DNA of 64,000 nt from Chitinophaga vietnamensis (GCF_902167635.1 NZ_CABHMS010000002.1:620001-684000), one strand, 5' to 3'. Shown: positions 26,013-38,107, counted from the first letter of the stretch. Program-made: numbers and translations. Notes: generated by a model not told the origin, from the sequence alone.

Positions 26013-27340
26013 TTTTTTCTGCCAAAAGGCAGTTTGTAACGGAAGATCACTTCTACCTGCACGGGCGCTTTGGGTAGCTTGTTTCCAATAGTGTCCGCAA
26101 GTTGTTTACTAACGGGAAAGGATGCACGTAAACCTGCCTGCCACTTGTTAGCATCATAATAAGTTTCCGCGGCTATGCCCCATTGCAAACGTTTCACCTG
26201 CGTGAATATATCTTTTTTATCTGCATAGTAAGTCTCGCGCTGCTGCATGCTGTCTTGCGTAAAACGCCTGATGGTGGCCTGTTGCCAGTACCATGCCTGG
26301 ATACCGGCGGAGGCATGCCATCTTTCATACAGCTGGCGGTGGAATTGAATGGCAGCACTATGGCCGAATTTTTTCAGCAAGGAGGAATTGCCAGGCGGTG
26401 CGTTGTTGGTCATGTAGGGGCGGTCGGGGTATAGCTGTGAGGCAAAGGGCGTGAGGTCCAGGCTCAGCGCTGACCTGTTCAGTTGCCGTTGCAGCCGTAT
26501 ACCAGGATACAGGAGGCGATAAGGCTGGCTGCTGCCATCAGGTCCCATGGTGTAAGCGGCGGCGCCCTTGAAAGGGATGGGCCATTGCCATTGCAGCATT
26601 ACCATCCATCCTTGCGCCGGCCTGGCCTTGATTTTAGGAAAATGGATGTTGAATGCTGCCGCTGCGCTGAGTGCCTTGTTATCCCTTTGCTTGAACAAGG
26701 GGAGTGTTTGCAAGGTATTGGCGCTGTTGCTGCTGTCCGCCGCTGTTGACGACGGGGCGTGGATCGGTGGTACGGCAGTAGCAGGCACCCCGGAAGATGC
26801 CGCCGCTACGGCAGTTTCCGGCGCCTTGCCGGCGTCCGGTTGCGGGGAGGATGATGGGTATATTGATGCTCCTTGTTGTTGATGTATCGTACTTATTGCT
26901 GTTGTATTGGTATTGTTTTGCGGAGATAAATTTCGCGCTCTGACAGTGATATTGGATCCGTGGCTGGTCGGCGTATCGGTATGTGTTGTTAAATTACGTG
27001 TATCCGTTTGCGTTATTTCCTGGGATACACGGTGCTGCGGTTCCTGTGGCGCCTGTGGTGGTACAGGTTGTGTCCGGGCAGGAGGAGCGGGGAGCCGATA
27101 GGGCCTCTTTTCAGGTTGCCGCAGCGAATAGAGGATCAGCGCAGCGCAAGCGGCGGCTGCGGCGGCGCCCAGCGCCAGCTTCAGGGTGGCGGCCCGCCCT
27201 AAGCGGCGGCCGCTACGTGTTACCGGCATGGCGGCATCCAGTTTTCGCCGCATGTTTTTCCAGCCCTCATCAGCCGGCGGGATGGGGATGGGCATTTGGC
27301 CCTCTTCGGACAGACTTTTACTGAAATCGCTTTCTTTCAC
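25994..27340 (-). CDS. Single-pass membrane protein partner of ECF sigma factor (448 aa)
   Basis: The N-terminal 45 residues are soluble (ADEGWKNMRRKLDAAMP), one membrane helix spans about residues 50-67, a 170-residue Pro/Thr/Ser/Gln-rich linker follows, and the C-terminal 220 residues are beta-rich (MLQWQWPIPFKG, IRLQRQLNRSALSLDLTPF, GLRASFPVSK, VEVIFRYKLPFG), like an outer-membrane beta-barrel. The 4-bp overlap with the sigma gene suggests an anti-sigma or sensor protein, although no classical anti-sigma zinc motif is present. Confidence 0.7.
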   Translation of the reverse strand: MKESDFSKSLSEEGQMPIPIPPADEGWKNMRRKLDAAMPVTRSGRRLGRAATLKLALGAAAAAACAALILYSLRQPEKRPYRLPAPPARTQPVPPQAPQEPQHRVSQEITQTDTRNLTTHTDTPTSHGSNITVRARNLSPQNNTNTTAISTIHQQQGASIYPSSSPQPDAGKAPETAVAAASSGVPATAVPPIHAPSSTAADSSNSANTLQTLPLFKQRDNKALSAAAAFNIHFPKIKARPAQGWMVMLQWQWPIPFKGAAAYTMGPDGSSQPYRLLYPGIRLQRQLNRSALSLDLTPFASQLYPDRPYMTNNAPPGNSSLLKKFGHSAAIQFHRQLYERWHASAGIQAWYWQQATIRRFTQDSMQQRETYYADKKDIFTQVKRLQWGIAAETYYDANKWQAGLRASFPVSKQLADTIGNKLPKAPVQVEVIFRYKLPFGRKNKKITK

Positions 27341-27924
27341 AGCGGCTTATTTTTTAGATAGTATTGTTCGAGGATCGGTTTTAATTTGCTTCTTGTTTCA
27401 CTCAGGTGCCATTTGATGGTACCGGTGCTCAATTGCAGCATTTCACTGATCTCGCGGATCACAAAGCCCTCCAGGTAATACAGGCAGCAAACGGCTCTGG
27501 TGGCGGGAGGCAATGCATCCAGCAGTTTGTAGATATCCTGTTGGTCCAGCTTACTCCAATGCTCTTCCGCCACCGCAGGGAAATCATCGCCAAGACCGGG
27601 ATTCGGCGGCCATTTCTTCCTGCGTAGCTTGTCCAGCGCCGTATTACGCACCACCGTATATATCCAGTTAAAAAAATCTCCTTTGGCAGCACTATACCTG
27701 TCAAGATGGGTAAATACCTGCAACATGCCGTCGTTCAATACTTCCAGTGCTTCATTGTTATCGCTGAAGAATTTACGGCACAATAGGAATAACGCAGGAT
27801 AAAACTTTCTGTAAAGCTTCTCCTGACTTAGCCTGTTATTGGCCATACACTCCGTAATCAGCTGTTGTAAGTCTTCCAAACGCTGGTTTCCTATTAGAGA
27901 GGTTAATATCCCGGTATGGATCAT
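27337..27924 (-). CDS. ECF-type RNA polymerase sigma factor (195 aa)
   Basis: Sigma-70 region 2 (LYRKFYPALFLLCRKFF, FFNWIYTVVRNTALDKLRRKK) and region 4 (LLDALPPATRAVCCLYYLEG, REISEMLQLSTGTIKWHLSE). ECF factors of this Bacteroidetes type direct transcription of a small regulon in response to an envelope signal. ATG 27924 is used; ATG 27846 (MANNRLSQ) would remove a conserved leader helix (LQQLITECMANN). The stop overlaps the start of the membrane partner by 4 bp. Confidence 0.92.
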   Translation of the reverse strand: MIHTGILTSLIGNQRLEDLQQLITECMANNRLSQEKLYRKFYPALFLLCRKFFSDNNEALEVLNDGMLQVFTHLDRYSAAKGDFFNWIYTVVRNTALDKLRRKKWPPNPGLGDDFPAVAEEHWSKLDQQDIYKLLDALPPATRAVCCLYYLEGFVIREISEMLQLSTGTIKWHLSETRSKLKPILEQYYLKNKPL

Positions 27925-27985
27925 CCAGATGATCCATACCGGAAATCAAGGATGAATTAACTCCAATAATCGCTTAACTCAAAAA

Positions 27986-28282
27986 TCAATTCCGGTGACC
28001 CGTCGAGTCGCCAGGCCAATGAGGCACCGTATCATGACGGGGAATGGAATCACCTGGCCAGTGAGGGATCGAATCATGACGCGGGATAGAGCCATGCGGG
28101 ATAGAGTCATGCGGGATCGTATCATGACGGATCGAATCACGGGGATGGCCAGTAGAATCTTTCGCTGCCGCCTTGCCCGACAAAGGCTGCAGGGTGGGAG
28201 CATTTGCCATGTCTTTCCGGCATCCGAAGACAAAACATACCCCCAGTACAGCCATCAGTAGATAGATTGGTACAAATTTCAT
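27986..28282 (-). CDS. Lipoprotein with His/Pro/Asp/Ser repeats (98 aa)
   Basis: Signal peptide with a lipobox-like site before C21 (VFGCRK). The mature protein from about residue 45 is a repeat of DSIPH/HDTIPH/GDSIPRHD units, rich in His, Asp, Pro and Ser. Twelve histidines in the last 55 residues suggest metal binding, but that is inference. The repeat is visible in DNA (28010-28140) as CATGACGGG and CGGGATAGAG variants. Function unknown; it sits between the sigma factor and beta-galactosidase genes, with its own direction. Confidence 0.65.
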   Translation of the reverse strand: MKFVPIYLLMAVLGVCFVFGCRKDMANAPTLQPLSGKAAAKDSTGHPRDSIRHDTIPHDSIPHGSIPRHDSIPHWPGDSIPRHDTVPHWPGDSTGHRN

Positions 28283-28425
28283 AGCATGTATTTTATACCA
28301 GAGTAAACGGGTGCGTATAAACGAAAGGTTGGGAGAGAAGAAAAAAAATTTCGGACGACCGATGTATCTCCCCCTACGCTCATCATATTTATTCTCCTGA
28401 TTTAAAAAAATTACGCTTTCTTTAA

Positions 28426-31608
<3,183 letters not shown>

Positions 31609-31629
31609 TAATGGCAAGCAAAAAGTATG

Positions 31630-31662
31630 AAGGCCGGTCGAGGAGGACCGGCTTTCGCTTTT
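31630..31662 (+). terminator. Intrinsic terminator after beta-galactosidase
   Basis: Stem GCCGGTC/GACCGGC (31633-31639 and 31646-31652) with a 6-nt loop GAGGAG, followed by TTTCGCTTTT. Confidence 0.8.
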
Positions 31663-31757
31663 CAGGTATGTGTTAAACATATACTAAAATCAATAGCAGT
31701 AAGGGGCTCGCATGATCTTTTCTTTAACTTAGACTGGCAAAGGCCCTGTACTGTCAT

Positions 31758-33491
31758 ATGCAATTGAAACAACAGCTTCCTGTAAGTTATTTACTATTCA
31801 CTACCCGCGGACGTATCAATCGCCGCACTTACTGGATTGTCAGTTTATTTATCGTCACTACCTTTTATATTCTTTATACTGCACTGAATGCCGCGCTGGG
31901 AGCGGGCGCCACCTGGGCGTTATATCCCTTGTTATACTGGAGTCTGGCCGCCACTGCGGCGAAACGTTTGCATGACAGCAATCTATCCGGTAACTGGTTA
32001 TTGGTAGTATTGTTGCCTGTTGCTGGCCCATTGTTGCTGGGCTTTCTGTTGCTCCTGAAGAGAGGTAATAAAGGGAATAACCGCTATGGTTTCCCCGCAG
32101 GCGTAGCAGCAGATTACCTGGTGAATGATAACGGGCAGGCCATACCCGGCATCAATGAAGCGCGCATTATCAATGACGTTACACAGCTGAATCCTGTGCA
32201 AGTGTCGTATGTGATGAAACCAGCCACAGTAGCCGATCTGTGTGATATTGTAAAGCGTACTTCAGGCAAAGTTTCCGTTGGGGGCGGGCGCTTCAGTATG
32301 GGCGGACAAACAGCCAGCACCGGCAGCATGCACATAGATATGCGCCACCTGAATAAAGTGATCGCCTTCTCCAAAGAAGACAGAACAATCACCGTGGAAG
32401 CAGGTATACGCTGGTGTGACATTCAACATTATATCGATCCGGAAAACCTGAGCATCAAGATCATGCAAACGTATGCCAACTTTACGGTAGGCGGCGCCCT
32501 GAGTGTGAATGCGCACGGGCGTTACATCGGATCAGGGCCATTGATACTTTCCGTGTTATCGATAGATGTTGTGCTGGCAGATGGCTCGCTGGTGCATGCC
32601 GGTCCGCATACCAACCCCGAAATTTTTTACGGTGCCATAGGCGGATACAATGCGCTGGGCATTATTGCACAGGTAACACTGGTACTCACTGATAATACCG
32701 CCGTCAAACGTTCTCATAAAAAAATGCAGGCCAGTGCCTACCCGCTCTTCTTCCGGCAGGAGGTGCGCGATAACAGCGGTGTTGTTTTTCATAACGGAGA
32801 TCTCTATCCGCCTAAATTTACGCATATCAGGGCGGTTTCCTGGAAGCAGACAAGCGAGCGCCCTAATGAAAAACAAAGACTGATGCCGCTGAAAGATGCC
32901 TATCCGCTGGAACGTTATTTCTTCTGGGTATTCTCCGAAAGGCCGCTGGGCAAATGGTATCGTGAGCACCTGATAGAACCCTTGCTGTATCTCAAAAAGA
33001 AAATACACTGGCGCAACTACGAGGCCGGCTATGATGTGGCCGAACTGGAGCCACGTAGCCGGAAGAAAAGCACTTATGTGCTACAGGAATATTTCGTGCC
33101 AGTACAACAGTTTGATGCCTTCAATGCCGCTATGGGAGCAGTCTTCCAGCGGTACGGCGTAAATGTGATCAACGTATCCGTGCGGCATGCCCTGCCTGAT
33201 CCCGGCAGCTATCTGGCCTGGGCCAGGGAAGAGGTGTTCGCCTTCGTCGTGTATTACAAGCAAGACACATCAGCTGTGGCGCGTAACAAAGTAGCCATCT
33301 GGACCCGCGAATTGATCGATGCGGCCATCGCAGCAGGAGGAACTTATTACCTGCCATACCAGCCGCATGCCACAGCGGCGCAGTTTCATCAGGCTTATCC
33401 GCGCGCGGAAGAGTTATTCAGTCTCAAACGTAAACTGGACCCACATTTCCGCTTCTCCCATGTATTGTGGGATAAATATTATAAACCTTAA
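31758..33491 (+). CDS. FAD-linked oxidoreductase with N-terminal DUF805 membrane domain (577 aa)
   Basis: Residues about 1-115 are a DUF805-like membrane domain (RGRINRRTYWIVSLF, AAKRLHDSNLSGNWLL). Residues about 140-330 are an FAD_binding_4 (vanillyl-alcohol oxidase type) domain with VSVGGGRFSMGGQT, FTVGGALSVNAHGRY and IGGYNALGIIAQVTL. The C-terminal half is a cap and catalytic region without a clear family. This fusion would anchor the oxidoreductase in the inner membrane. First gene of a three-gene operon; the methyltransferase begins 9 bp later. Confidence 0.85.
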   Translation: MQLKQQLPVSYLLFTTRGRINRRTYWIVSLFIVTTFYILYTALNAALGAGATWALYPLLYWSLAATAAKRLHDSNLSGNWLLVVLLPVAGPLLLGFLLLLKRGNKGNNRYGFPAGVAADYLVNDNGQAIPGINEARIINDVTQLNPVQVSYVMKPATVADLCDIVKRTSGKVSVGGGRFSMGGQTASTGSMHIDMRHLNKVIAFSKEDRTITVEAGIRWCDIQHYIDPENLSIKIMQTYANFTVGGALSVNAHGRYIGSGPLILSVLSIDVVLADGSLVHAGPHTNPEIFYGAIGGYNALGIIAQVTLVLTDNTAVKRSHKKMQASAYPLFFRQEVRDNSGVVFHNGDLYPPKFTHIRAVSWKQTSERPNEKQRLMPLKDAYPLERYFFWVFSERPLGKWYREHLIEPLLYLKKKIHWRNYEAGYDVAELEPRSRKKSTYVLQEYFVPVQQFDAFNAAMGAVFQRYGVNVINVSVRHALPDPGSYLAWAREEVFAFVVYYKQDTSAVARNKVAIWTRELIDAAIAAGGTYYLPYQPHATAAQFHQAYPRAEELFSLKRKLDPHFRFSHVLWDKYYKP

Positions 33492-33500
33492 TAACAGTAT

Positions 33501-34352
33501 ATGTTTTCCGAATTTAAAACTGTATTCTCTTCTGTTAAAGGTAGCGATGATTTCTACCGCTTCTTGCAAGTGGTATATCATCTGTACCCCGAAGATAAAT
33601 TCCATCTGTTGCTCCGTGATACCACCGCGCAGCTGGATAATGACGCTGCCATCTATCAACAGGTACAGCAAAAGTTGAAGGACATCAAGCCTTTCCTCTC
33701 TGAGCTTACCTTTGCACTGCCTGCATTGCGGAAACAGAAGGCAGAAATGACAAGGCAAACCATGCAGTTGCTCGGCTCACAAACAAGCATCAACGGATAT
33801 CTGGAAATAGGCTCCACTGGCCGGTATTACAGCCGACTTAAAAAAAACTGCCAGATATCAGGACCAGTATACCTGATAAATGACACAGCGCCTGATAATT
33901 CACCCGCTGACATTATGGAACGTGGCCAGCTGTTTAAAACAGGCCAGTACCTGCCGCTGAACGATTATGCTCCACTAACGGCAACGGATATATGGAACAA
34001 TAGTGTTGATCTGGTTACCTGCTATATCGGGCTACACCACGCGCCAGTAGAAAAGATCGACGGTTTTGTGCAAACGGTTGCTGATAAGCTCCGGCCAGGC
34101 GGCGTTTTTATTATTCGTGATCACGATGTTACCTCACCGGATATGGACGCCTTTTGTGCACTGGTACATACTGTTTTTAATCTCGGTACCCAGGTACCCT
34201 GGGAGGTGAACGTCCGCGAATACCGCCGCTTCCAGCCGATAGAGAAATGGAGTGAATACGTTTGCGGCTTCGGCTTTGAAGACAGTGGCGAACGCCTGCT
34301 GCAACAAAATGATCCCTCTCTCAATACTTTGATTAAACTGGTAAAACAGTAA
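33501..34352 (+). CDS. Class I SAM-dependent methyltransferase (283 aa)
   Basis: The SAM-binding fold is visible: YLEIGSTGRYYSRL (a variant of motif I, GxGxG lost), VDLVTCYIGLHHAPVEKIDG (motif IV), LRPGGVFIIRDHD (post-motif strand) and a C-terminal half with hydrophobic strands. A helical domain of about 95 residues precedes it. The substrate is unknown. The stop and the next start overlap by one base (TAATG), so the downstream gene is translationally coupled. Confidence 0.85.
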   Translation: MFSEFKTVFSSVKGSDDFYRFLQVVYHLYPEDKFHLLLRDTTAQLDNDAAIYQQVQQKLKDIKPFLSELTFALPALRKQKAEMTRQTMQLLGSQTSINGYLEIGSTGRYYSRLKKNCQISGPVYLINDTAPDNSPADIMERGQLFKTGQYLPLNDYAPLTATDIWNNSVDLVTCYIGLHHAPVEKIDGFVQTVADKLRPGGVFIIRDHDVTSPDMDAFCALVHTVFNLGTQVPWEVNVREYRRFQPIEKWSEYVCGFGFEDSGERLLQQNDPSLNTLIKLVKQ

Positions 34353-35431
34353 TGCTACGCCTGCGCATCCTTACATTGATCTCAACGGTATTGGCAATTG
34401 TTATCTTCCTGCATAATTACAAAACCCGCAGTACGCATACGATTGCATCGGAATTGCCACGTCAGCGCATATACGAAGATACGGTGGCTACACACTGCCC
34501 GCCTGGCGACCTCCGGCCACCGGACCAAACCTTCCTGACCTTTCCGGAATGGTTCCTGGTGCATAGTCCGGCCGAACAGGCCGACTGGTTCAATGCACAT
34601 ACAGCTACTACCTTTCCTTATAGCGGGCACATTGCACAGTTCTGGGGTAGCTATCACCTGATGTATAAGCAAATAGCACATCGCTATCCGTTCAATACCG
34701 GCTATCATGTGATGATCTGCGTGATCGGGGTCAGCACGACTGTCGAATATGGTTTCAAATCCTGGTACGAGACGATCGCAGGCCGCGCCACGGCGGCGCC
34801 TGGGCTCACAGAAGAAGACCGGTTCAATGCAGACTATACCAAAGACTACGTGGATTTCATCCGCGTCTCCCCCTGGTATGAATTTGACTTCAGCCACCAG
34901 CTGAAACAGTTGTGGAGTGAAGTATCCTTGTTGGGTGAACATCCCCTGCGGAAAGTGGAACGCCGCTACCTGCTCACCACAGAGCTGCTCACAAAATGGA
35001 GCTATGGCTGGTTGATCAGGCAGGCTACCCGTTCTGCATACGAAATAGCACTGCCTACTACCATCGTGGAAACGGACCGGGCGCCCGTATCCTTCAATGG
35101 CAAAGTGTTGCAACACCTGCCCGATAGCACGGTGGTGCTGGAATTGCCCAGGTATGAAGCATTTAAGACAGCGGCTGCACAAGTAGCGAATGAGGGAATT
35201 AACTTTCGAACAATTGCGGGTAACCGCTCCGAAATATTACTGACCATATTAACACGAAGTGATGCCCATCCTGCCTTGCCAGCTGGCTGCCGGGTGCTCT
35301 TCACACAGGATATTCTTACGCGGCCAGGCATACAACGTGTGGCCGTTACCGTTATAGTAGCGGGGCTGTCGCCCTTACTGCGCTTTCTGGAACAATCGCA
35401 TATTCCTGTCGAACATATCTATGATTATTGA
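34352..35431 (+). CDS. Uncharacterised protein with N-terminal membrane anchor (359 aa)
   Basis: Not recognised. One membrane segment at residues about 5-20, then a soluble region containing the strongly patterned stretches LTFPEWFLVHSPAEQADWF, GSYHLMYKQIAHRYPFNTGYHVMICVIG and FDFSHQLKQLWSEVSLLGEHPLRKVERRYLL. It may be a helical domain facing the periplasm or membrane. It is the last gene of the operon with the FAD oxidoreductase and methyltransferase, so a role in modifying a lipid or envelope molecule is possible. Confidence 0.7.
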   Translation: MLRLRILTLISTVLAIVIFLHNYKTRSTHTIASELPRQRIYEDTVATHCPPGDLRPPDQTFLTFPEWFLVHSPAEQADWFNAHTATTFPYSGHIAQFWGSYHLMYKQIAHRYPFNTGYHVMICVIGVSTTVEYGFKSWYETIAGRATAAPGLTEEDRFNADYTKDYVDFIRVSPWYEFDFSHQLKQLWSEVSLLGEHPLRKVERRYLLTTELLTKWSYGWLIRQATRSAYEIALPTTIVETDRAPVSFNGKVLQHLPDSTVVLELPRYEAFKTAAAQVANEGINFRTIAGNRSEILLTILTRSDAHPALPAGCRVLFTQDILTRPGIQRVAVTVIVAGLSPLLRFLEQSHIPVEHIYDY

Positions 35432-35454
35432 CCGCTGAAATGTCTGTATCTTTG
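35428..35454 (+). promoter_or_regulatory. Candidate promoter of DNA polymerase IV gene
   Basis: TTG at 35428-35430 and TATCTTTG (a TAnnTTTG match) at 35447-35454, with a 16-nt spacer, shorter than usual. The ATG is at 35476. Confidence 0.4.
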
Positions 35455-35475
35455 ATCCTGCCCGGCCGGTGAATC

Positions 35476-36585
35476 ATGGATAACAGCCAGAACAAATCAT
35501 ACAGGAAGATCATCCATATAGATATGGATGCATTTTATGCGTCGGTAGAACAACGCGATAACCCCGTATACCGTGGCAAAGCCATCGCCGTGGGCGGCTC
35601 GCCGGAAGGCCGTGGTGGCGTGGTAGCTACGGCCAGCTATGAAGCGCGCAAATTTGGCGTACGTTCTGCCATGCCTTCGAAACGTGCATTACAGCTTTGC
35701 CCGGAGCTTATTTTTATCCGTCCCCGCTTTGATGTTTACAAAGAGGTATCAAGAAAGATCAGGGAGATATTCAGCAGGTACACCGACCTGATAGAACCCC
35801 TCTCATTGGATGAGGCCTACCTCGATGTAACAGCGGATAAACAGCAGATTGGTTCTGCTATCGAAATTGCCAAGCTGATCAAACAGGCCATCCGCGAGGA
35901 GTTGCAGCTCACGGCCTCCGCAGGCATATCCATCAATAAATTTGTAGCCAAGATTGCTTCTGATCTCAACAAGCCAGACGGACTTACCTTCATCGGCCCC
36001 AGCGCCATCGAATCATTTATGGAGCAGCTGGCCGTGGAGAAATTCCATGGAGTAGGGAAGGTGACCGCCGATAAGATGAAAAAGATGGGGCTCTTTACCG
36101 GCGCGGATCTCAAGAAGTTATCGGAGAATGAACTGAAGCAACATTTTGGTAAGGTAGGGTCTTTCTATTACCGCATCGTACGGGGCATCGACGACCGGGA
36201 GGTACAACCACACCGCGAAACAAAATCATTGGGCGCTGAAGATACTTTCCCGGAAGATCTCACCGAAATCGCAGACATGCATGTGGAATTGGAGAAGATC
36301 GCAAAAGTAGTACACGAACGTTTGCAGCGTTATCAGCTGAAAGGCCGTACCATTACTTTAAAGATCAAGTACAGCGATTTCCGGCAGATCACCCGTAACC
36401 AGTCGTTTCCACAGCCGGTGGGAGATTTTCATACGATATTGGAAACTGCCAAACAGTTGCTGGCGGCCACTTTCCCGGAAGATAAACGCATACGTTTGCT
36501 GGGTATTACGCTTTCCAACTTTGGCGAGGCGGCAACCCATACGCCCCGGCAGGGTAATCCGGACCAACTCTCTCTCTTTGATTAA
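35476..36585 (+). CDS. dinB: DNA polymerase IV, Y-family translesion polymerase (369 aa)
   Basis: Catalytic residues are visible in HIDMDAFYASVE and SLDEAYLDV; the PLSLDEAY and SAGISINKFVAKIASDLNKP motifs, the helix-hairpin-helix (FHGVGKVTADKMKKMG) and little-finger domain follow in the normal order. Length of 369 aa is normal. The C-terminal QLSLFD is a good beta-clamp-binding motif. It extends lesion-blocked primers with low fidelity. No LexA box is recognised upstream. Confidence 0.95.
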   Translation: MDNSQNKSYRKIIHIDMDAFYASVEQRDNPVYRGKAIAVGGSPEGRGGVVATASYEARKFGVRSAMPSKRALQLCPELIFIRPRFDVYKEVSRKIREIFSRYTDLIEPLSLDEAYLDVTADKQQIGSAIEIAKLIKQAIREELQLTASAGISINKFVAKIASDLNKPDGLTFIGPSAIESFMEQLAVEKFHGVGKVTADKMKKMGLFTGADLKKLSENELKQHFGKVGSFYYRIVRGIDDREVQPHRETKSLGAEDTFPEDLTEIADMHVELEKIAKVVHERLQRYQLKGRTITLKIKYSDFRQITRNQSFPQPVGDFHTILETAKQLLAATFPEDKRIRLLGITLSNFGEAATHTPRQGNPDQLSLFD

Positions 36586-36591
36586 AAAATA

Positions 36592-36779
36592 TTTTCTCGC
36601 AAAGACGCAAAGGAGCAAAGGATTAAAAAGATTCTCTTGATTTAACGCGAAGATCAATTCGAGGGTTGTAGCCCTTGAAGCGCTCAAAGCGCTTCAAGGG
36701 CTTCTTCGCTTAAATGATCTTCGCATTAAATCAAGAGAATCTTTTTAATCCTTTGCTCCTTTGCGTCTTTGCGAGAAAA
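36592..36779. repeat. Nested inverted repeat (65-bp arms plus 15-bp inner palindrome), convergent junction
   Basis: Outer arms 36592-36656 and 36715-36779 match with one mismatch and contain CTCGCAAAGACGCAAAGGAG followed by GATTAAAAAGATTCTCTTG. Inside lies an independent hairpin, AGCCCTTGAAGCGCT-CAA-AGCGCTTCAAGGGCT (36670-36702). It joins the CGCAAAGACGC module of 13187-13346 with the GGATTA module of the other hairpins. It fills the gap between convergent genes ending at 36585 and 36800. Confidence 0.92.
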
Positions 36780-36799
36780 AATCCGTTTCTGCGCGTAAA

Positions 36800-37105
36800 T
36801 TATCTCGCGTACTTAGGCAATACCAATTTCTTTACAATGGTATGCGCAATGAGCGACAGTACCAGTACCAATACGATCAGCAAGGATGATTTCAGCGGCG
36901 TGTTGAAGGCGTCGATCACACCGGATACTTGTTTGCCGGAATACAGCAAGGTGATCACGCAGGCCAGTACGCCCGCGATCCACAGCGTAAGGTGCGACCA
37001 CAGGTACTTTGTTTTCTGGAAACCCTTTTTACCGAAGGAAGTGAACAGCAGTAATACATGCGCTACAAAAAATAATAGGGTGAGGACTGAAAGCGTTGTG
37101 AGCAT
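36800..37105 (-). CDS. Uncharacterised small membrane protein (101 aa)
   Basis: Starts best at ATG 37105 (MLTTLSVLTLLFFVAHVLLLF); a further ATG at 37147 adds a polar segment. Three membrane helices at about 4-22, 37-55 and 68-86, with a positively charged tail KKLVLPKYAR. No family is recognised. It precedes the long inverted repeat and is on the same strand as the thioredoxin-reductase-like gene, which ends 72 bp upstream. Confidence 0.65.
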   Translation of the reverse strand: MLTTLSVLTLLFFVAHVLLLFTSFGKKGFQKTKYLWSHLTLWIAGVLACVITLLYSGKQVSGVIDAFNTPLKSSLLIVLVLVLSLIAHTIVKKLVLPKYAR

Positions 37106-37177
37106 TTTGGTCTTTTTAAGGTTAGGATAAAGGTCTTCGTAAACCAATATACAACTTCCTTTTCAATAACAAAACAC

Positions 37178-38089
37178 TCAGGCAAATACGCCTTCGCACA
37201 ATTCCATATTGATCATGGCGCCGGCGCGGGTACCCGCTGCCACTGCATTTGATACGGAACGGACCGGTGTGGTATTGTCGCCCGCGGCGAATACGCCGGG
37301 TACGGTGGTCACTTGTACCTCATTCACTACGATCAGGCCATTTTCGGTAAGCTGGCATCCCAGCGCTTCAGGAATGCCGCAATGCTGGCGAATGGGCGGG
37401 CGGGCATACAGCGCGCTGAGCGCGTGCCGGCTGCCATCTGCCAGTTCAATGGCGTGCAGCTGCCCGGCCTCGTGCGTTATGGATGTTACCGGGGTATCGT
37501 TAACGGCTATACGATATTTAGCCAGCTGACTCACCTGCGTTTCGGAAAGTGTTACCGGACCATTGGTGAATATGGTCAGTTCTTTCGTCAGGTTGTATAG
37601 CAGTTGCACGATGTGCCAGGCCATATCGCCATTCATCAGGATACCAGTTGGTACGTTCGTATATTCGTAACCGTGGCAATAAGGACAGTGGATCACCGAA
37701 ATGCCCCAGCACTCGGCAAATCCGGGGATATCAGGCAGCTCGTCGGTGAGGCCGGTGGCAAACAATACCTTTTTCCCTGCAAACGTTTCGCCTGCCTCGG
37801 TGGTGATGTAGAACAGCCCTTGCTCGTTCCGGCCGCTGATGGCTTTGCCGGTATGAAAACTCACGGAAGGGTAGGCGGCTACCTGCTCGCGGGCGATAGC
37901 CGCAATAGCTGCGGGCGTATTGCCATCCTGTGTAATGAAATTATGGGAATGCGGCGTCTGGCGGTTACAAGGGAGGCCGCTGTCGAGCACCAACACCTGC
38001 CGGTGCGAGCGCCCCAGGGCCATGGCGGCGGAAAGACCGGCATAGCTACCTCCTATGATGAGGGCATCATATCGCATGGTTCTGGACAT
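37178..38089 (-). CDS. Thioredoxin reductase-like FAD/NAD(P)-dependent oxidoreductase (303 aa)
   Basis: Two dinucleotide-binding domains: FAD motif LIIGGSYAGLSAAMALGR, C-terminal FAD site VPGVFAAGDNTT. The redox site C-PY-C in VIHCPYCHGYEY is a variant of the CATC site of TrxB, in the same position. These short thioredoxin-reductase-like proteins reduce various disulfide or other partners. ATG 38089 (MSRTMRYDALIIGG) is chosen; the frame upstream to 38137 passes through the promoter. The TGCAAC-N3-GTTGCA box at 38122-38136 overlaps the promoter, suggesting metal or redox control. Confidence 0.9.
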   Translation of the reverse strand: MSRTMRYDALIIGGSYAGLSAAMALGRSHRQVLVLDSGLPCNRQTPHSHNFITQDGNTPAAIAAIAREQVAAYPSVSFHTGKAISGRNEQGLFYITTEAGETFAGKKVLFATGLTDELPDIPGFAECWGISVIHCPYCHGYEYTNVPTGILMNGDMAWHIVQLLYNLTKELTIFTNGPVTLSETQVSQLAKYRIAVNDTPVTSITHEAGQLHAIELADGSRHALSALYARPPIRQHCGIPEALGCQLTENGLIVVNEVQVTTVPGVFAAGDNTTPVRSVSNAVAAGTRAGAMINMELCEGVFA

Positions 38090-38107
38090 ATCTTCTTCTC
38101 TTTCCGG

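Noticed and set aside
28010-28140. Short regularly repeated DNA possibly like a CRISPR array
   Set aside because: The repeats are short, vary in sequence, lack unique spacers, and encode the DSIPH repeats of the lipoprotein.
37106-37147. Longer N-terminus for the small membrane protein from ATG 37147
   Set aside because: It adds a polar segment before a good signal-anchor helix; ATG 37105 fits better.
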